Source: Clostridiaceae bacterium (GTDB lineage: Bacteria; Bacillota; Clostridia; Acetivibrionales; DUMB01). Taken from it: a stretch of DNA of 33,495 nt. Each line of letters begins with the position of its first letter. The stretch's first letter is position 1. The notes beneath the pieces are model-generated. The model worked only from the letters and a program-made list of their open reading frames with translations, was not told the DNA's origin and ran no database searches. Below are positions 16,969 through 26,089 of this stretch, one piece after another. Location of the stretch: assembly GCA_012840535.1 (NCBI GenBank), contig DULF01000112.1:1-33495 (forward strand). The letters are read 5' to 3'. The translations under genes and the position numbers were made by a program.

Positions 16969-17325
16969 TTAGTTGTCGACCATCGTCAAAATTCCATCTG
17001 ACCAGAGTCTTTCAAGATTATAGAAGTTGCGGTCTTCTTCACGGAAGATGTGCACAACCACATCGCCGTAGTCAAGTAGAATCCATCGTGCGCTGGCATA
17101 TCCTTCTTTATGGTCAGGATTTCTTCCTTCGGTTTCACTTAGTTTCAGTTCAAGTTCATCTGCCAGAGTCTTTATATGTGTATTGGAAGTTCCGCTGCAT
17201 ATTACAAAGTAATCGGCAAGTATTGATATTTCTTTTATGTTTATAATATCAATATTTTTAGCCTTTTTCTCCTTAAGTATTTCAACTATTCTTTGTACCA
17301 GCTTTTCTGAATTCAATAAATACAC
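16969..17325 (-). CDS. rsfS: Ribosomal silencing factor RsfS (Iojap family)
   Basis: A protein of up to 118 residues that binds L14 on the 50S subunit and blocks subunit joining under starvation. It shows the family core IKEISILADYFVICSGTSNTHIKTLADEL and ends with the conserved ARWILLDYGDVVVHIF region. The start is uncertain. The GTG at 17325 is only 3 nt from AGGAG, whereas a TTG at 17316 is 12 nt away but gives the typical N-terminus MNSEKLVQRI. Position between yqeK and leuS is the usual one. A candidate internal promoter lies at 17376-17405. Confidence 0.94.
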   Translation of the reverse strand: MYLLNSEKLVQRIVEILKEKKAKNIDIINIKEISILADYFVICSGTSNTHIKTLADELELKLSETEGRNPDHKEGYASARWILLDYGDVVVHIFREEDRNFYNLERLWSDGILTMVDN

Positions 17326-17375
17326 CTTCTCCTTTCATACATGTAATGCTTATCCCTTTTATATTACGATTTTAT

Positions 17376-17405
17376 ATTATACCACTTTTCAGCAATACTT
17401 GCGAA
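17376..17405 (-). promoter_or_regulatory. Candidate internal promoter for rsfS-leuS
   Basis: On the minus strand TTCGCA (17400-17405) and TATAAT (17376-17381) are 18 bp apart, with TGG before the -10 making an extended element. It lies just after the 35-aa ORF and about 50 bp before rsfS, so rsfS-leuS could be expressed apart from nadD-yqeK. Confidence 0.5.
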
Positions 17406-17419
17406 CAAAAATATATTAA

Positions 17420-17527
17420 TTAAGGCGCATCCTGGATAAAATTATATATAATAATCACAAGCATTGCTACTGTAATAATTGTACCAATCAAATAAAACAC
17501 CCTGCCAAATTTCGAACTTTCTCTCAT
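17420..17527 (-). CDS. Small single-pass membrane protein (35 aa), unknown function
   Basis: The ATG at 17527 follows the yqeK stop by one base, and GGAGAG lies about 8 nt upstream, inside the yqeK end, so translation is probably coupled. The 35-residue product starts MRESSKFGRV and has a membrane helix at about 11-30 (FYLIGTIITVAMLVIIIYNF), then a short FIQDAP tail. I do not recognise it. Its position in the nadD-yqeK-rsfS run, where Clostridia often carry an envelope gene, argues for a real co-transcribed gene rather than chance. Confidence 0.6.
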   Translation of the reverse strand: MRESSKFGRVFYLIGTIITVAMLVIIIYNFIQDAP

Positions 17528-17528
17528 A

Positions 17529-18116
17529 TTAACCGCTCTCCTGATTTTGCGCAAGTTTTTCGATAATCATATAATTTCTTGCGTTTACAGTGTTGGGATG
17601 AAGAAGTCCTCCCCTAAGCAATACATGCTTGATAGTCCTGTCCAAGGACATAATTATCGCAGCATCAATATTTTCAAACACCGTTTTCCTGACTTCTTCA
17701 ACACCCGGAAACCTCCTCCCCGGTTCAATATAATCAGCGATATATATGATTTTTTCAAGCAGGCTCATATTTTCACAACCTGTAGTGTGATAATATATTG
17801 CGCTTAATATTTCTCTGTCACTTATTCCATATTCTATCTCTGCAATCTTTGAACCCAGGGGGCCATGAAGCAGCGAAGGCTGGTAGCGGGTTACATTGTC
17901 AAGCTCTATATTGAACTTTTCACATAGCCTAAGCGCTTCATCACCTTCTATATTTTTGGCGCAGTCATGAAGAAGTCCTGCAATTGCGGCTTTTTCAGTA
18001 TCCACTTCATACCTTTTGGCAAGCTCAACAGCACAATTCATTACATTTATTGAGTGTATAAATCTTTTTTTTGATATAGCGCTTCTCAATTTATTTGTCA
18101 TTTCGTATCTTGTCAT
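17529..18116 (-). CDS. yqeK: YqeK family HD-domain hydrolase
   Basis: A 195-residue HD-superfamily enzyme; the family hydrolyses diadenosine tetraphosphate symmetrically to two ADP. Metal-binding residues are visible as H in KRFIHSINV (about 20-25), HD in GLLHDCAKN (about 50), H in LLHGPLG (about 83) and the later D in YIADYIEPG (about 125), the usual HD order. The ATG at 18116 sits 5 nt after GGTGGT; one codon earlier is a second ATG that is too close to it. Genes for nadD upstream and rsfS downstream match the usual order. Confidence 0.92.
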   Translation of the reverse strand: MTRYEMTNKLRSAISKKRFIHSINVMNCAVELAKRYEVDTEKAAIAGLLHDCAKNIEGDEALRLCEKFNIELDNVTRYQPSLLHGPLGSKIAEIEYGISDREILSAIYYHTTGCENMSLLEKIIYIADYIEPGRRFPGVEEVRKTVFENIDAAIIMSLDRTIKHVLLRGGLLHPNTVNARNYMIIEKLAQNQESG

Positions 18117-18174
18117 CATGTACCACCAACTTTAGTCCGCTTATGTCGTTACTGTATTGAACGTCAGTCAATAT

Positions 18175-18804
18175 CTACCTGTACAGTCCGTTTTCGTATA
18201 TATATTTTTCAACACTTTCGGGCACAAGGTATTTTATCGTCCTGCCTTCCTTAACCCTCCTTCTTATATCAGTGGAAGAAATTTCAATCAAAGGTAACTT
18301 TATAATATGTATTATTGCCGAATACTGCTCCTTTAAATATCTGACATTTTTAAAAAAATCTTTTTTTTGGGTTCCCGGCCTGTTAACAGCCACAAACTCG
18401 CAAAGCCTGAATATCTCCTCAAATTGTCTCCATGTAACCAATTCAGGTACAACATCCGCCCCGATTATAAAAAACAGCCTGGCATCATCTCCATACACAG
18501 TTTTAAGATACTGCAGCGTGTCAATGGTGTAAGTGTACCCTTCTCTGTCAATTTCAATGCGGGAGACTTCAAAAAAAGGATTTGACCTCACTGCCTCAAA
18601 GACCATGTTATACCTGTGTTCCGCTTCTGTTACCCTGTGGTCCTTTTTATGAGGCGGCAAACCAACGGGTATAAACAGGACTTTATCCAGTTTGAGCCTT
18701 TCCCTGATTTCCTGGGCAGCTATCAAATGCCCGCAATGTACAGGGTCGAATGTTCCTCCCGATATTCCTATCTTTTTAATTTTTGTGACATTATTCTGTA
18801 CCAT
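18175..18804 (-). CDS. nadD: Nicotinate-nucleotide adenylyltransferase
   Basis: A 209-residue nucleotidyltransferase that makes deamido-NAD from nicotinate mononucleotide and ATP. The ATP-binding motif [15 protein letters not shown] (about 13-27) has the conserved H-x-G-H, the substrate loop is PVGLPPHKK (about 47-55), and the second motif [13 protein letters not shown] (about 176-188) is intact. AAGGT lies 5 nt before the ATG. It is the first gene of the nadD-yqeK-rsfS-leuS run, behind its own promoter at 18847-18876. Confidence 0.96.
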   Translation of the reverse strand: MVQNNVTKIKKIGISGGTFDPVHCGHLIAAQEIRERLKLDKVLFIPVGLPPHKKDHRVTEAEHRYNMVFEAVRSNPFFEVSRIEIDREGYTYTIDTLQYLKTVYGDDARLFFIIGADVVPELVTWRQFEEIFRLCEFVAVNRPGTQKKDFFKNVRYLKEQYSAIIHIIKLPLIEISSTDIRRRVKEGRTIKYLVPESVEKYIYENGLYR

Positions 18805-18846
18805 TTCATACCTTCTATAATACTTTTATGAAAAAGCATCGAAGGT

Positions 18847-18876
18847 ATTATAACATATTGGAATATATTGCTGCAA
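18847..18876 (-). promoter_or_regulatory. Promoter of nadD-yqeK
   Basis: TTGCAG (18871-18876) and a perfect TATAAT (18847-18852) are 18 bp apart on the minus strand, about 43 bp before the nadD start and just after the nested inverted repeat. Confidence 0.6.
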
Positions 18877-18912
18877 ACAAATCGTAGGTACCGGACGCAA
18901 ATTTTCCGTAAA

Positions 18913-19011
18913 AAGCAAGGGGACATTTAAAGGTAAAGGGGCACCTCTTGCGTATAATTCCCTGGAAAAGAAGTGCCCCCTTGGTATCCCCTTATTGTCC
19001 CCCTATTGCTT
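18913..19011. repeat. Nested inverted repeat (GGGGACA palindrome), probable terminator
   Basis: A 99-bp element with outer arms AAGCAAGGGGACA (18913-18925) and TGTCCCC-CTA-TTGCTT (18996-19011, 3-nt bulge), and inner arms AAGGGGCAC (18936-18944) and GTGCCCCCTT (18973-18982, one bulged C). On the minus strand it ends GTCCCCTTGCTTTTTACGG, so it can end the mannosidase transcript, whose stop is 21 bp upstream. The G-run-rich, nested design is far larger than a simple terminator and shares GGGGACA/TGTCCCC with the hairpin at 9408-9430. Confidence 0.7.
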
Positions 19012-19032
19012 GTTTACTTATCATTAACTTCC

Positions 19033-21867
19033 TTATTCAAATTCCACGCAAATGCTTGCAACGCTGTACGCACCTACCTCAAATTCCACTCTATCGCCTT
19101 CAACAGTAATGTTTAACCCGGTGTCAACAGGATTCTCATTAATATCCACATAGAAAGCCTTTTTAACATTGCGCGCAAACCTTAATGCTGCTTTTGCTTT
19201 ATTACCTCCTGTTTCATAAACCCTGATTATTAACCTGTCTTCATCCGCACCCTGCTCAGGCTTCTTAACGGCAGAAATAACCACGCTTTCTGATTCCATG
19301 CAGATAAAGCCTTTCTTAAGAGGCAGGCTTCCTTCATGCAAAGTGCCGGAAATAAACCTTATTGGATGATTATAATCAAAAGCCTGCTTAATAAGTCTGC
19401 TATTTGAGTCACAGTCTACAACATTTACAGCAAACTTAATACTGTGTATGCCGTTTTCCGGATACGGGTCAGGGTCATATGAGCTCCTGATAAGGGTTAT
19501 TGCCGCAGAGTTGCCGATGCCTCTGAATCCGTATTTCGACTGGGTTACAAGCATAACAGCCCTGTTTCCTTCTTTCGGAACGCCCAGGATCCAGCTGTTG
19601 GCAGGCACATCCCTGTCCATGCCTTCCCTTTCAATGGTGCCAAACGGTATATCGTACTTATATTTTTCGCATTCATATCCAAGCGGCATGTAGAAATTCA
19701 ACTGGGGGATAAACTTCCCTCTGGCGGCTCTTTCCTGCCAGTCGCACTCAACTTCATAGTCAAGCCTTGAAGAGTTTTTGTCGAGGGAAACTTTTACTTT
19801 TATTTTTGAACCCCTGAACTCTATTTCGTACTCGATCCACTGTCTTAATGATTCTTTGTTGGTATTGGATTTAATAATTTTAACATTTTCCTCTGAATTT
19901 AGATTAAATACTCTCATATATCTTCCTACGACCCATGAAGTCATTCCCTTGCCGTCATCTTCCTCAATAAGCCTGAAAACTCCGGCGGGTTCTCTGCTGT
20001 TTAGCATTTCCCTTCCGGTTTTTTTATCCATCAATGAAATCAAAGATGCGTTCCTGGGGTTAAACACAGCTCTTACGCAGTTGTTTTCCAGTATATATTC
20101 ATCAATCGGTTCGATTCTTGGGTCCAAAGGCACGCTATCTTTAATATCATCAGGATCCTTTTCCGACATGGTGTAAGTGCTGTAACCATACGCAGGTACC
20201 GATACATCAAGTAATACCCTAATACACTTATGCCCCCAATATCTGCTGTCATAAAACTGCACTGTTCTATTTTCAATAATCTGATGCTGTACAGTATTGC
20301 CACCGCAATCTTTAAACATTATCCTGTTTATATCGCCATCCCAGTCCCATACAACTATTTCAGCTACTTCATTGCGGTCATGAGATGAAGAGTTAAAGAA
20401 ATGGAATATCCTGTTCTTTCCCCTTCCTCTTTCTGTTTGGGGAAAATCGAAATACATAATACCATATCCTGCTCCGCCGCCTTCTGACATGGTATCCCTT
20501 ATATCTTCTTCCTCAGTAAAAAGTCCCGAAGTGTCAATTTGTGATGCAATATTCCTCATGGCAGCGCTTGCTTCGGTGTTTGCAGCTGCTACTGTTTTCT
20601 GGAACAAACCCATCGCATATTCCCTTGTATCAATTACTCCGGAACCTGGAATAATATCATGGAAATGGTTGAACAATACGTTCTCCCATGCTTTCTCAAA
20701 CACCTTGCCTTTATAACAGCCTCCGGCAAATAAATTCGACAGGCTGCTTAAGCTTTCAGCTTCGTAAAGCTTTGCTTCGCTAATCCTGTTTGCCAGCTTG
20801 ATTCTTGTCTGAGTAGTATAACATCCTGTGAATATGAAGTTAAGCTCATTTTCCACAACAGGAATGTTGTCAGCTATTTTTTCAAGCACACTGAAGTATT
20901 CGGCAAAAGTACCAAACCTTATTTCAGGGAAGACCGGCCATTTTGCCATGTCGATTATTTTTTCTATATCTTTTCTTGTAGGACCTCCTCCATGGTCTCC
21001 CACTCCATATACCTTTAAGGCAGTATCAATACCGTGTTCTGTGCAGAATTCAGGTACATGCAATACCATGGAAGGCTCAATATGAGCATTATACCAGAAA
21101 GGTTCCCTGTATACTATCACCGAACTTCCGGATGGGGATTTCCACCTGTAAATATTGTGTTTGTCATAACCTCTGCAATGATAGTAATACTTTACGCCTC
21201 CCCTGTTTAGTGTCTCCGGTACATTGACATTATGTCCGAAAGTATCAGGTTCAAAATCTATTTTGAGTTTTTCCGGATCTATGTCAAGCAGCTTTGACAG
21301 GTATTTCTTTGTATAAAGTATGTGCCTTGCAAGGCTTTCGCCATTTGGCATGTTTTTGTCAGTCTCTACCCAGGTTGATGCCGTAACCTCCCAGCGTCCC
21401 TCCTTAACCCTTCTTTTAATTTCCTCCAGCATGTCAGGGTCATATTCTTCAACTATTCTATATACTGAAGCCTGGGATTGGGAAAATTTATATTCTGGAT
21501 ACTCTTCCATCAGGTCAAGCATTGTCCTGAATGTGTCAAGAGTAACCGCAACTGTTTCATGATACCCCCACATCCAGTTCATGTCTATATGGGCATGGGC
21601 AGCACAAATCACTTTAAATTTTTTTGCTGTCTCCGAGAGCTGTCCTATCATGCCTTCAGCTTTTTCCGCAACGGATTTTGAAATTGTGCCTTCCTTGTCA
21701 TATTCGTTTTTCAGAAACTCAATTGTTTCACCGATTAATTTGTCAAATTTACGGCCGTTAATCTTTGAAAGTTTGTAAGCATATTCAAGCTGTGATATTA
21801 TTCTGCTACCCCAGTAGTTGTTACACTTGTTTTTCAAATCCTGAAGAATTGATAATGACTTGCTCAT
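19033..21867 (-). CDS. GH38 alpha-mannosidase
   Basis: A 944-residue retaining alpha-mannosidase of glycoside hydrolase family 38. The zinc-binding HAHIDMNWMW motif places His91, His93 and Asp95 in the active site; the nucleophile is Asp208 in IDFEPDTFGHN, and a later GDHGGGPTRKD matches the family. The catalytic domain covers about 85-350, the helical middle domain about 355-450 (with NHFHDIIPGSG), and the rest is the long beta-rich C-terminal region. No signal peptide is visible, so it is cytoplasmic and probably cleaves imported manno-oligosaccharides or modified mannosides. GGGGGT lies before the ATG. It follows the GntR/LacI-type regulator by 40 bp; no transporter or phosphotransferase gene is adjacent. 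Confidence 0.93.
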   Translation of the reverse strand: MSKSLSILQDLKNKCNNYWGSRIISQLEYAYKLSKINGRKFDKLIGETIEFLKNEYDKEGTISKSVAEKAEGMIGQLSETAKKFKVICAAHAHIDMNWMWGYHETVAVTLDTFRTMLDLMEEYPEYKFSQSQASVYRIVEEYDPDMLEEIKRRVKEGRWEVTASTWVETDKNMPNGESLARHILYTKKYLSKLLDIDPEKLKIDFEPDTFGHNVNVPETLNRGGVKYYYHCRGYDKHNIYRWKSPSGSSVIVYREPFWYNAHIEPSMVLHVPEFCTEHGIDTALKVYGVGDHGGGPTRKDIEKIIDMAKWPVFPEIRFGTFAEYFSVLEKIADNIPVVENELNFIFTGCYTTQTRIKLANRISEAKLYEAESLSSLSNLFAGGCYKGKVFEKAWENVLFNHFHDIIPGSGVIDTREYAMGLFQKTVAAANTEASAAMRNIASQIDTSGLFTEEEDIRDTMSEGGGAGYGIMYFDFPQTERGRGKNRIFHFFNSSSHDRNEVAEIVVWDWDGDINRIMFKDCGGNTVQHQIIENRTVQFYDSRYWGHKCIRVLLDVSVPAYGYSTYTMSEKDPDDIKDSVPLDPRIEPIDEYILENNCVRAVFNPRNASLISLMDKKTGREMLNSREPAGVFRLIEEDDGKGMTSWVVGRYMRVFNLNSEENVKIIKSNTNKESLRQWIEYEIEFRGSKIKVKVSLDKNSSRLDYEVECDWQERAARGKFIPQLNFYMPLGYECEKYKYDIPFGTIEREGMDRDVPANSWILGVPKEGNRAVMLVTQSKYGFRGIGNSAAITLIRSSYDPDPYPENGIHSIKFAVNVVDCDSNSRLIKQAFDYNHPIRFISGTLHEGSLPLKKGFICMESESVVISAVKKPEQGADEDRLIIRVYETGGNKAKAALRFARNVKKAFYVDINENPVDTGLNITVEGDRVEFEVGAYSVASICVEFE

Positions 21868-21907
21868 TGACTATACCCCCTTTTTGCAAGTTTCTTGTTT
21901 TGATTTT

Positions 21908-23023
21908 TTACATGCCTTCACCACAGGAACTTCTGATTATCAGTTGGGTTGGTATAATTGACCTGTATACCTGGGCGGTTTTCCCTTCAATCTTGCTAAT
22001 TGCAATATCAGCAGCTGTTTGTCCCAAAAGAAGCCCGTTCTGCGCAACAGTTGTTAATTGGACATCGGAATTCTTTCCCTCAGGTATGTTGTCAAAACCA
22101 ATAATTCCTATATCCTTTCCTATCACCAGCCCTTCCGACTTGAGTACCTCCATGCAGTGCAGCGCTACGCCGTCATTAATGGCAAAAATGCCCACAGGAA
22201 GACTTTTTTTCAACTCTGAAAGTTCATCTTTTATTTTTTCTATGAAAAAGCGGTGTTTATAGTGATAGTATTTTGTTAAATCCTCATTTATGCTTATGTG
22301 GGTAAGAGGATTTAATCCAAAGTCTCCAACCGCTTTAATATATCCTTCCATTCTCTCATTGACTGAAGAAACATTTGACATATCAGATACAAATACAACA
22401 TTGTAAAAACCATGCATCGCAAGATGCCTTACTGCGGTATATGCTCCCCCTATATTATCGGAGCCTGTATAGTCTACTTCATTCAAACCCGGGTTTCTGT
22501 CAATTATCCCAAGATATATATTCTTTTCTCTTAAGCTGTCCAACCTGTCTGATATTCTGCTTTCGTTGCAGGGAAACACAACCAGGCCGCTTGCTTCCAA
22601 TTCGGCGATCATATCAATGCACCTAAGTTCCTCTTCAGGATCTCCTTCCGAGCAACAGGCTACGGTCAGATACCCTCTCTTTCTTGCCTCCTTTTCAAAC
22701 CCTGATAAAATATCTGCGGGGAAATCATGGATAAGATTGGTTAATACAAGTCCAAGTACCTGTTTTTTAGTCTCCCTTTTTTGTGTTGGCAGCTCAGGGT
22801 TGACAATTGTACCTTTTCCGCGGGTCCTTTGAAGATACCCTTCGTCAACAAGCTCTCCTAATGCCTGCCGTACCGGATACCTGCTTATGCCGTATTCACG
22901 GCACAATTCATCTTCGGTTTGCATGAAACTGCCCGGTTTTAATTCACCGTTCCGTATTTTCTCTATAATCAGATTTTTAAGTTGCAGATACAGCGGGGTG
23001 TTTGATTTGCGGTCCAGGCTCAT
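21908..23023 (-). CDS. GntR/LacI-hybrid transcriptional regulator (AraR-like)
   Basis: A 371-residue regulator with an N-terminal GntR winged helix (about residues 8-75, PLYLQLKNLIIEKIRNGELK and GISRYPVRQALGELVDEGYL) fused to a periplasmic-binding-protein-like sugar domain of LacI type (about 88-371, GLVLTNLIHDF, VVFPCN, GIIGFDNIPEG). This architecture is typical of AraR and related sugar repressors. Transcription runs into the mannosidase gene, so the likely effector is a mannose-containing sugar or product. AAGGATG lies before the ATG. Near-identical repeats about 65-120 bp upstream are candidate operators. Confidence 0.92.
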   Translation of the reverse strand: MSLDRKSNTPLYLQLKNLIIEKIRNGELKPGSFMQTEDELCREYGISRYPVRQALGELVDEGYLQRTRGKGTIVNPELPTQKRETKKQVLGLVLTNLIHDFPADILSGFEKEARKRGYLTVACCSEGDPEEELRCIDMIAELEASGLVVFPCNESRISDRLDSLREKNIYLGIIDRNPGLNEVDYTGSDNIGGAYTAVRHLAMHGFYNVVFVSDMSNVSSVNERMEGYIKAVGDFGLNPLTHISINEDLTKYYHYKHRFFIEKIKDELSELKKSLPVGIFAINDGVALHCMEVLKSEGLVIGKDIGIIGFDNIPEGKNSDVQLTTVAQNGLLLGQTAADIAISKIEGKTAQVYRSIIPTQLIIRSSCGEGM

Positions 23024-23085
23024 TGCATTACATCCTTTTTATTTTTGTCTGGAAATATTCTTTTTCCTTATATCAAATATTTGTT

Positions 23086-23142
23086 ATGTATTTATTATGT
23101 TTACAATATATTTTAATAACTTTTTGTATGCATTTATTATAT
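23086..23142. promoter_or_regulatory. Two direct repeats upstream of the regulator gene (candidate operators)
   Basis: ATGTATTTATTATGT (23086-23100) and ATGCATTTATTATAT (23128-23142) agree at 13 of 15 positions and are 42 bp apart, four helical turns. They lie in the AT-rich space before the regulator gene at 23023, the natural place for autoregulation. The low complexity means chance similarity cannot be dismissed. Confidence 0.45.
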
Positions 23143-23154
23143 GGTAAAAAAAAA

Positions 23155-23177
23155 TGGCTGTCAATACAAGACAGCCA
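23155..23177. terminator. Bidirectional terminator after purD
   Basis: TGGCTGTC (23155-23162) and GACAGCCA (23170-23177) form a perfect 8-bp stem with a 7-nt loop, flanked by A and T runs on both sides. On the minus strand the RNA ends in nine U residues, 19 bp after the purD stop, closing the purine operon. Confidence 0.88.
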
Positions 23178-23195
23178 CTTTTTTGCAAAATTAAA

Positions 23196-24455
23196 CTACT
23201 TCCTGCCAATATCTTTTCTATAATGCATATTTTCAAACCGTATTTTGGCAACTGCGTTATATGCCCTTTCTATTGCAGAATCAAGGGTATCCCCCAGTGC
23301 AGTTACTCCAAGTACCCGTCCGCCATTTGTAAGGAACTTTCCGTTTTCAAGTTTTGTTCCGGCATGGAAAACAATTACCTTTTCGTCGTTTTCAGCGTCA
23401 TCTATGCCTTCAATTTCATATCCGGTCTGATATTTTAACGGATAACCGCCCGAAGCCATAACTACGCATACGGCCGCATTATCATCCCATTCTATTTCCA
23501 ACCCTTCAAGTCTTTCATCAATTACAGCATTGAATATTTCAACTATGTCATTCTTTAATCTTGGAAGCACAACCTGGGTTTCGGGGTCTCCGAACCTTGC
23601 ATTGTACTCAAGCACCTTAGGACCATCTTTGGTAATTATGAGGCCAAAATACAATACTCCTTTAAATTTCCGCCCCTCGCTGTTCATTGCGCTTACCGTG
23701 GGCTTGAATATTTTTCCCATACAGATTTCAGCCAGCTCGGAAGTATATATCCTGCTTGGCGAAAAAGTGCCCATGCCGCCTGTATTTAAACCCTGGTCGT
23801 TATCCAATGCCCTCTTGTGGTCCTGGGAGCTCACCATAGGCACTATCGTCTTTCCATCGGTAAAGGCCAGAATAGACACTTCATGTCCTGTAAGAAATTC
23901 CTCTACGACTATTCTGTCCCCTGCACTGCCGAATATCTTTGTATTCATAATATCATTTACAGCCTGAACAGCCTGATCATAATCCTGTGCAATTATTACT
24001 CCCTTCCCGAGTGCCAGACCGTCAGCCTTTATAACAATCGGGTATTCCTGATGTTTCAAGTATTCAATTGCAAGTTCGCTGTTGTCAAAAATCTCATAAC
24101 TGGCAGTGGGTATTCCGTATTTTTTCATAAGCTGTTTTGAAAAAGCTTTGCTGCTCTCAATAACCGCGGCGTTTTTCCTCGGGCCGAAAGCTCTTATACC
24201 TGCCTCTTCCAGCGCGTCAACCATTCCCATGGCAAGAGGGTCATCAGGAGCTACTACCACCAAATCAATTTTATTTTCCCTGGAGAATTTTACCACACCG
24301 TCAATATCCGTTGCCTTAATGGGTATACATTCTGCAATTTTTGAAATGCCGCCGTTCCCTGGCGCACAATATATTTTTTCTGCCAATGGGCTCTGGGCAG
24401 TTTTCCACACAAGGGCGTGTTCTCGCCCTCCTCCTCCAACAACAAGAATTTTCAT
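23196..24455 (-). CDS. purD: Phosphoribosylamine--glycine ligase (GAR synthetase)
   Basis: A 419-residue ATP-grasp ligase making GAR from phosphoribosylamine, glycine and ATP. It opens MKILVVGGGGREHALVWK, followed by the ATP-grasp core with IVIKADGLALGKGV (about 140-153), SSQDHKRALDNDQGLNTGGMG (about 212-232) and EYNARFGDPETQ (about 283-294). Full family length, no defects. TTGGAGG precedes the ATG. Last gene of the pur operon, 89 bp after purH; that gap is the longest inside the operon and holds no gene. Confidence 0.97.
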   Translation of the reverse strand: MKILVVGGGGREHALVWKTAQSPLAEKIYCAPGNGGISKIAECIPIKATDIDGVVKFSRENKIDLVVVAPDDPLAMGMVDALEEAGIRAFGPRKNAAVIESSKAFSKQLMKKYGIPTASYEIFDNSELAIEYLKHQEYPIVIKADGLALGKGVIIAQDYDQAVQAVNDIMNTKIFGSAGDRIVVEEFLTGHEVSILAFTDGKTIVPMVSSQDHKRALDNDQGLNTGGMGTFSPSRIYTSELAEICMGKIFKPTVSAMNSEGRKFKGVLYFGLIITKDGPKVLEYNARFGDPETQVVLPRLKNDIVEIFNAVIDERLEGLEIEWDDNAAVCVVMASGGYPLKYQTGYEIEGIDDAENDEKVIVFHAGTKLENGKFLTNGGRVLGVTALGDTLDSAIERAYNAVAKIRFENMHYRKDIGRK

Positions 24456-24544
24456 ATCATTTCCTCCAATTCAAGAGTTTTTTATCGAATTCAACAGGTT
24501 TCAAGCAGCTTTAATACCCAACTTGAATAATTGCAATTCCCGGC

Positions 24545-26089
24545 TTAGTGTTTGAAATGGCGCATCCCCGTAAATATCATGGCTATTCCGTGCTTATTGC
24601 AGGCATCTATTGACTCCTGGTCCCTGAGAGAACCACCTGGCTGGATTATCGCCTCAACACCGGCGGCAGCAGCAGCTTCAACGCAGTCCGGGAACGGGAA
24701 AAATGCGTCGGAAGCCATAACCGCTCCTTTCGTCCTTTCCCCTCCGTACTCGATGGCAATTCTCGCTGCCATTATCCTGTTGGTCTGTCCAGGTCCGATA
24801 CCTATTGTCTGTTTGTCTTTAGCGAGTACTATGCCGTTTGACTTCGTATGTTTAACGACCTTCATCGCAAAAACAAGGTCCTCCATCTGCTTGCCGGAAG
24901 GTTTCTTTTCGGTTACGTATTTTATTTCATTCATGTCAATCAGGCTGTTGTTGTACCCTTGCACCAAAAGCCCACCTACAACCTTCTTCATGTCGTAAGT
25001 TCCGTCGGGAACTTTTGCTGCTATGCCGGAAAGTTCCAATATCCGGATATTTTTCTTCCTTGAAAGAATTTCAAGGGCTTTCTCAGTATAAGACGGAGCA
25101 ATCACTATCTCAATAAATATTTTGTTTATTTCTTCAGCGGTTTTTTCATCAATTTCCCTGTTTGCAGCGATTATCCCGCCGAATATGGAAACAGGGTCTG
25201 CTTCGTAAGCCTTTATGTAGGCATCGTAAATATTGTCCGCACTTGCAACTCCGCATGGATTTGCATGTTTGACGGCAACTACGGTAGGTTCGTCAAATTC
25301 TTTCAATAACTCAAGTGCGCCATTTGCGTCATTTATGTTATTGTATGAAAGTTCCTTGCCGTGAAGCTGCTTCGCAGACGCAATGCAGCCTTTATCAGCT
25401 CCGACCTCCTTATAAAACACGGCTTTTTGATGGGGATTTTCGCCATATCTCATGTCCTGTGCTTTTTCAAAGGTCAGAGTTAATGTATTCGGGAAAAATT
25501 CATTTCCAAGTTTGTCTCGCAAATATTTGGCAATCAAAGCGTCATAGTGGCAGGTATGCTCAAATACCTTATACGCAAGCCTGAATTTGGTCTGCACAGA
25601 AACGTCTCCGGAAGTTTTCAATTCATTTAATACTTCCGGGTAATCCTGAGGGTCTACGACAACCACTACATCCTGGTAGTTTTTTGCTGCGGCACGAAGC
25701 ATGGTAGGACCGCCAATGTCAATGTTCTCTATGGCCTCCTCAAGTTCCACGCCTTCCCTTAATATTGTCTCTTTGAAAGGATAAAGGTTTATTATCACCA
25801 TGTCTATAGTTTTAATACCGAGTTTTTCAAGCTGTTTCATATGTGAAGGATTGTTCCTCATCGCCAAAAGTCCTGCGTGCACTTTCGGATGCAGTGTTTT
25901 CACCCTTCCGTCCAGGCATTCTGGAAAGCCTGTAATATCAGAAATATTTGTAACTTTCAAGCCGGCATCCTCTAGTACCCTTGCCGTGCCGCCGGTTGAA
26001 ATAATTTCTATCCCCAGGCCGGATAGTTCTTTTGCAAGTTCTACAATCCCGGTTTTGTCCGAAACACTGATCAACGCCCGCTTAATCAT
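24545..26089 (-). CDS. purH: Bifunctional AICAR transformylase/IMP cyclohydrolase
   Basis: A 514-residue enzyme for the last two steps to IMP: formylation of AICAR and ring closure of FAICAR. The N-terminal cyclohydrolase domain (about 1-190) has [18 protein letters not shown] and [16 protein letters not shown]; the C-terminal transformylase domain has [12 protein letters not shown] (Lys-His pair) and [19 protein letters not shown]. The ATG at 26089 has GGAGAG 8 nt upstream. It overlaps the purN end by 8 bp, so translation is coupled. Confidence 0.97.
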   Translation of the reverse strand: MIKRALISVSDKTGIVELAKELSGLGIEIISTGGTARVLEDAGLKVTNISDITGFPECLDGRVKTLHPKVHAGLLAMRNNPSHMKQLEKLGIKTIDMVIINLYPFKETILREGVELEEAIENIDIGGPTMLRAAAKNYQDVVVVVDPQDYPEVLNELKTSGDVSVQTKFRLAYKVFEHTCHYDALIAKYLRDKLGNEFFPNTLTLTFEKAQDMRYGENPHQKAVFYKEVGADKGCIASAKQLHGKELSYNNINDANGALELLKEFDEPTVVAVKHANPCGVASADNIYDAYIKAYEADPVSIFGGIIAANREIDEKTAEEINKIFIEIVIAPSYTEKALEILSRKKNIRILELSGIAAKVPDGTYDMKKVVGGLLVQGYNNSLIDMNEIKYVTEKKPSGKQMEDLVFAMKVVKHTKSNGIVLAKDKQTIGIGPGQTNRIMAARIAIEYGGERTKGAVMASDAFFPFPDCVEAAAAAGVEAIIQPGGSLRDQESIDACNKHGIAMIFTGMRHFKH

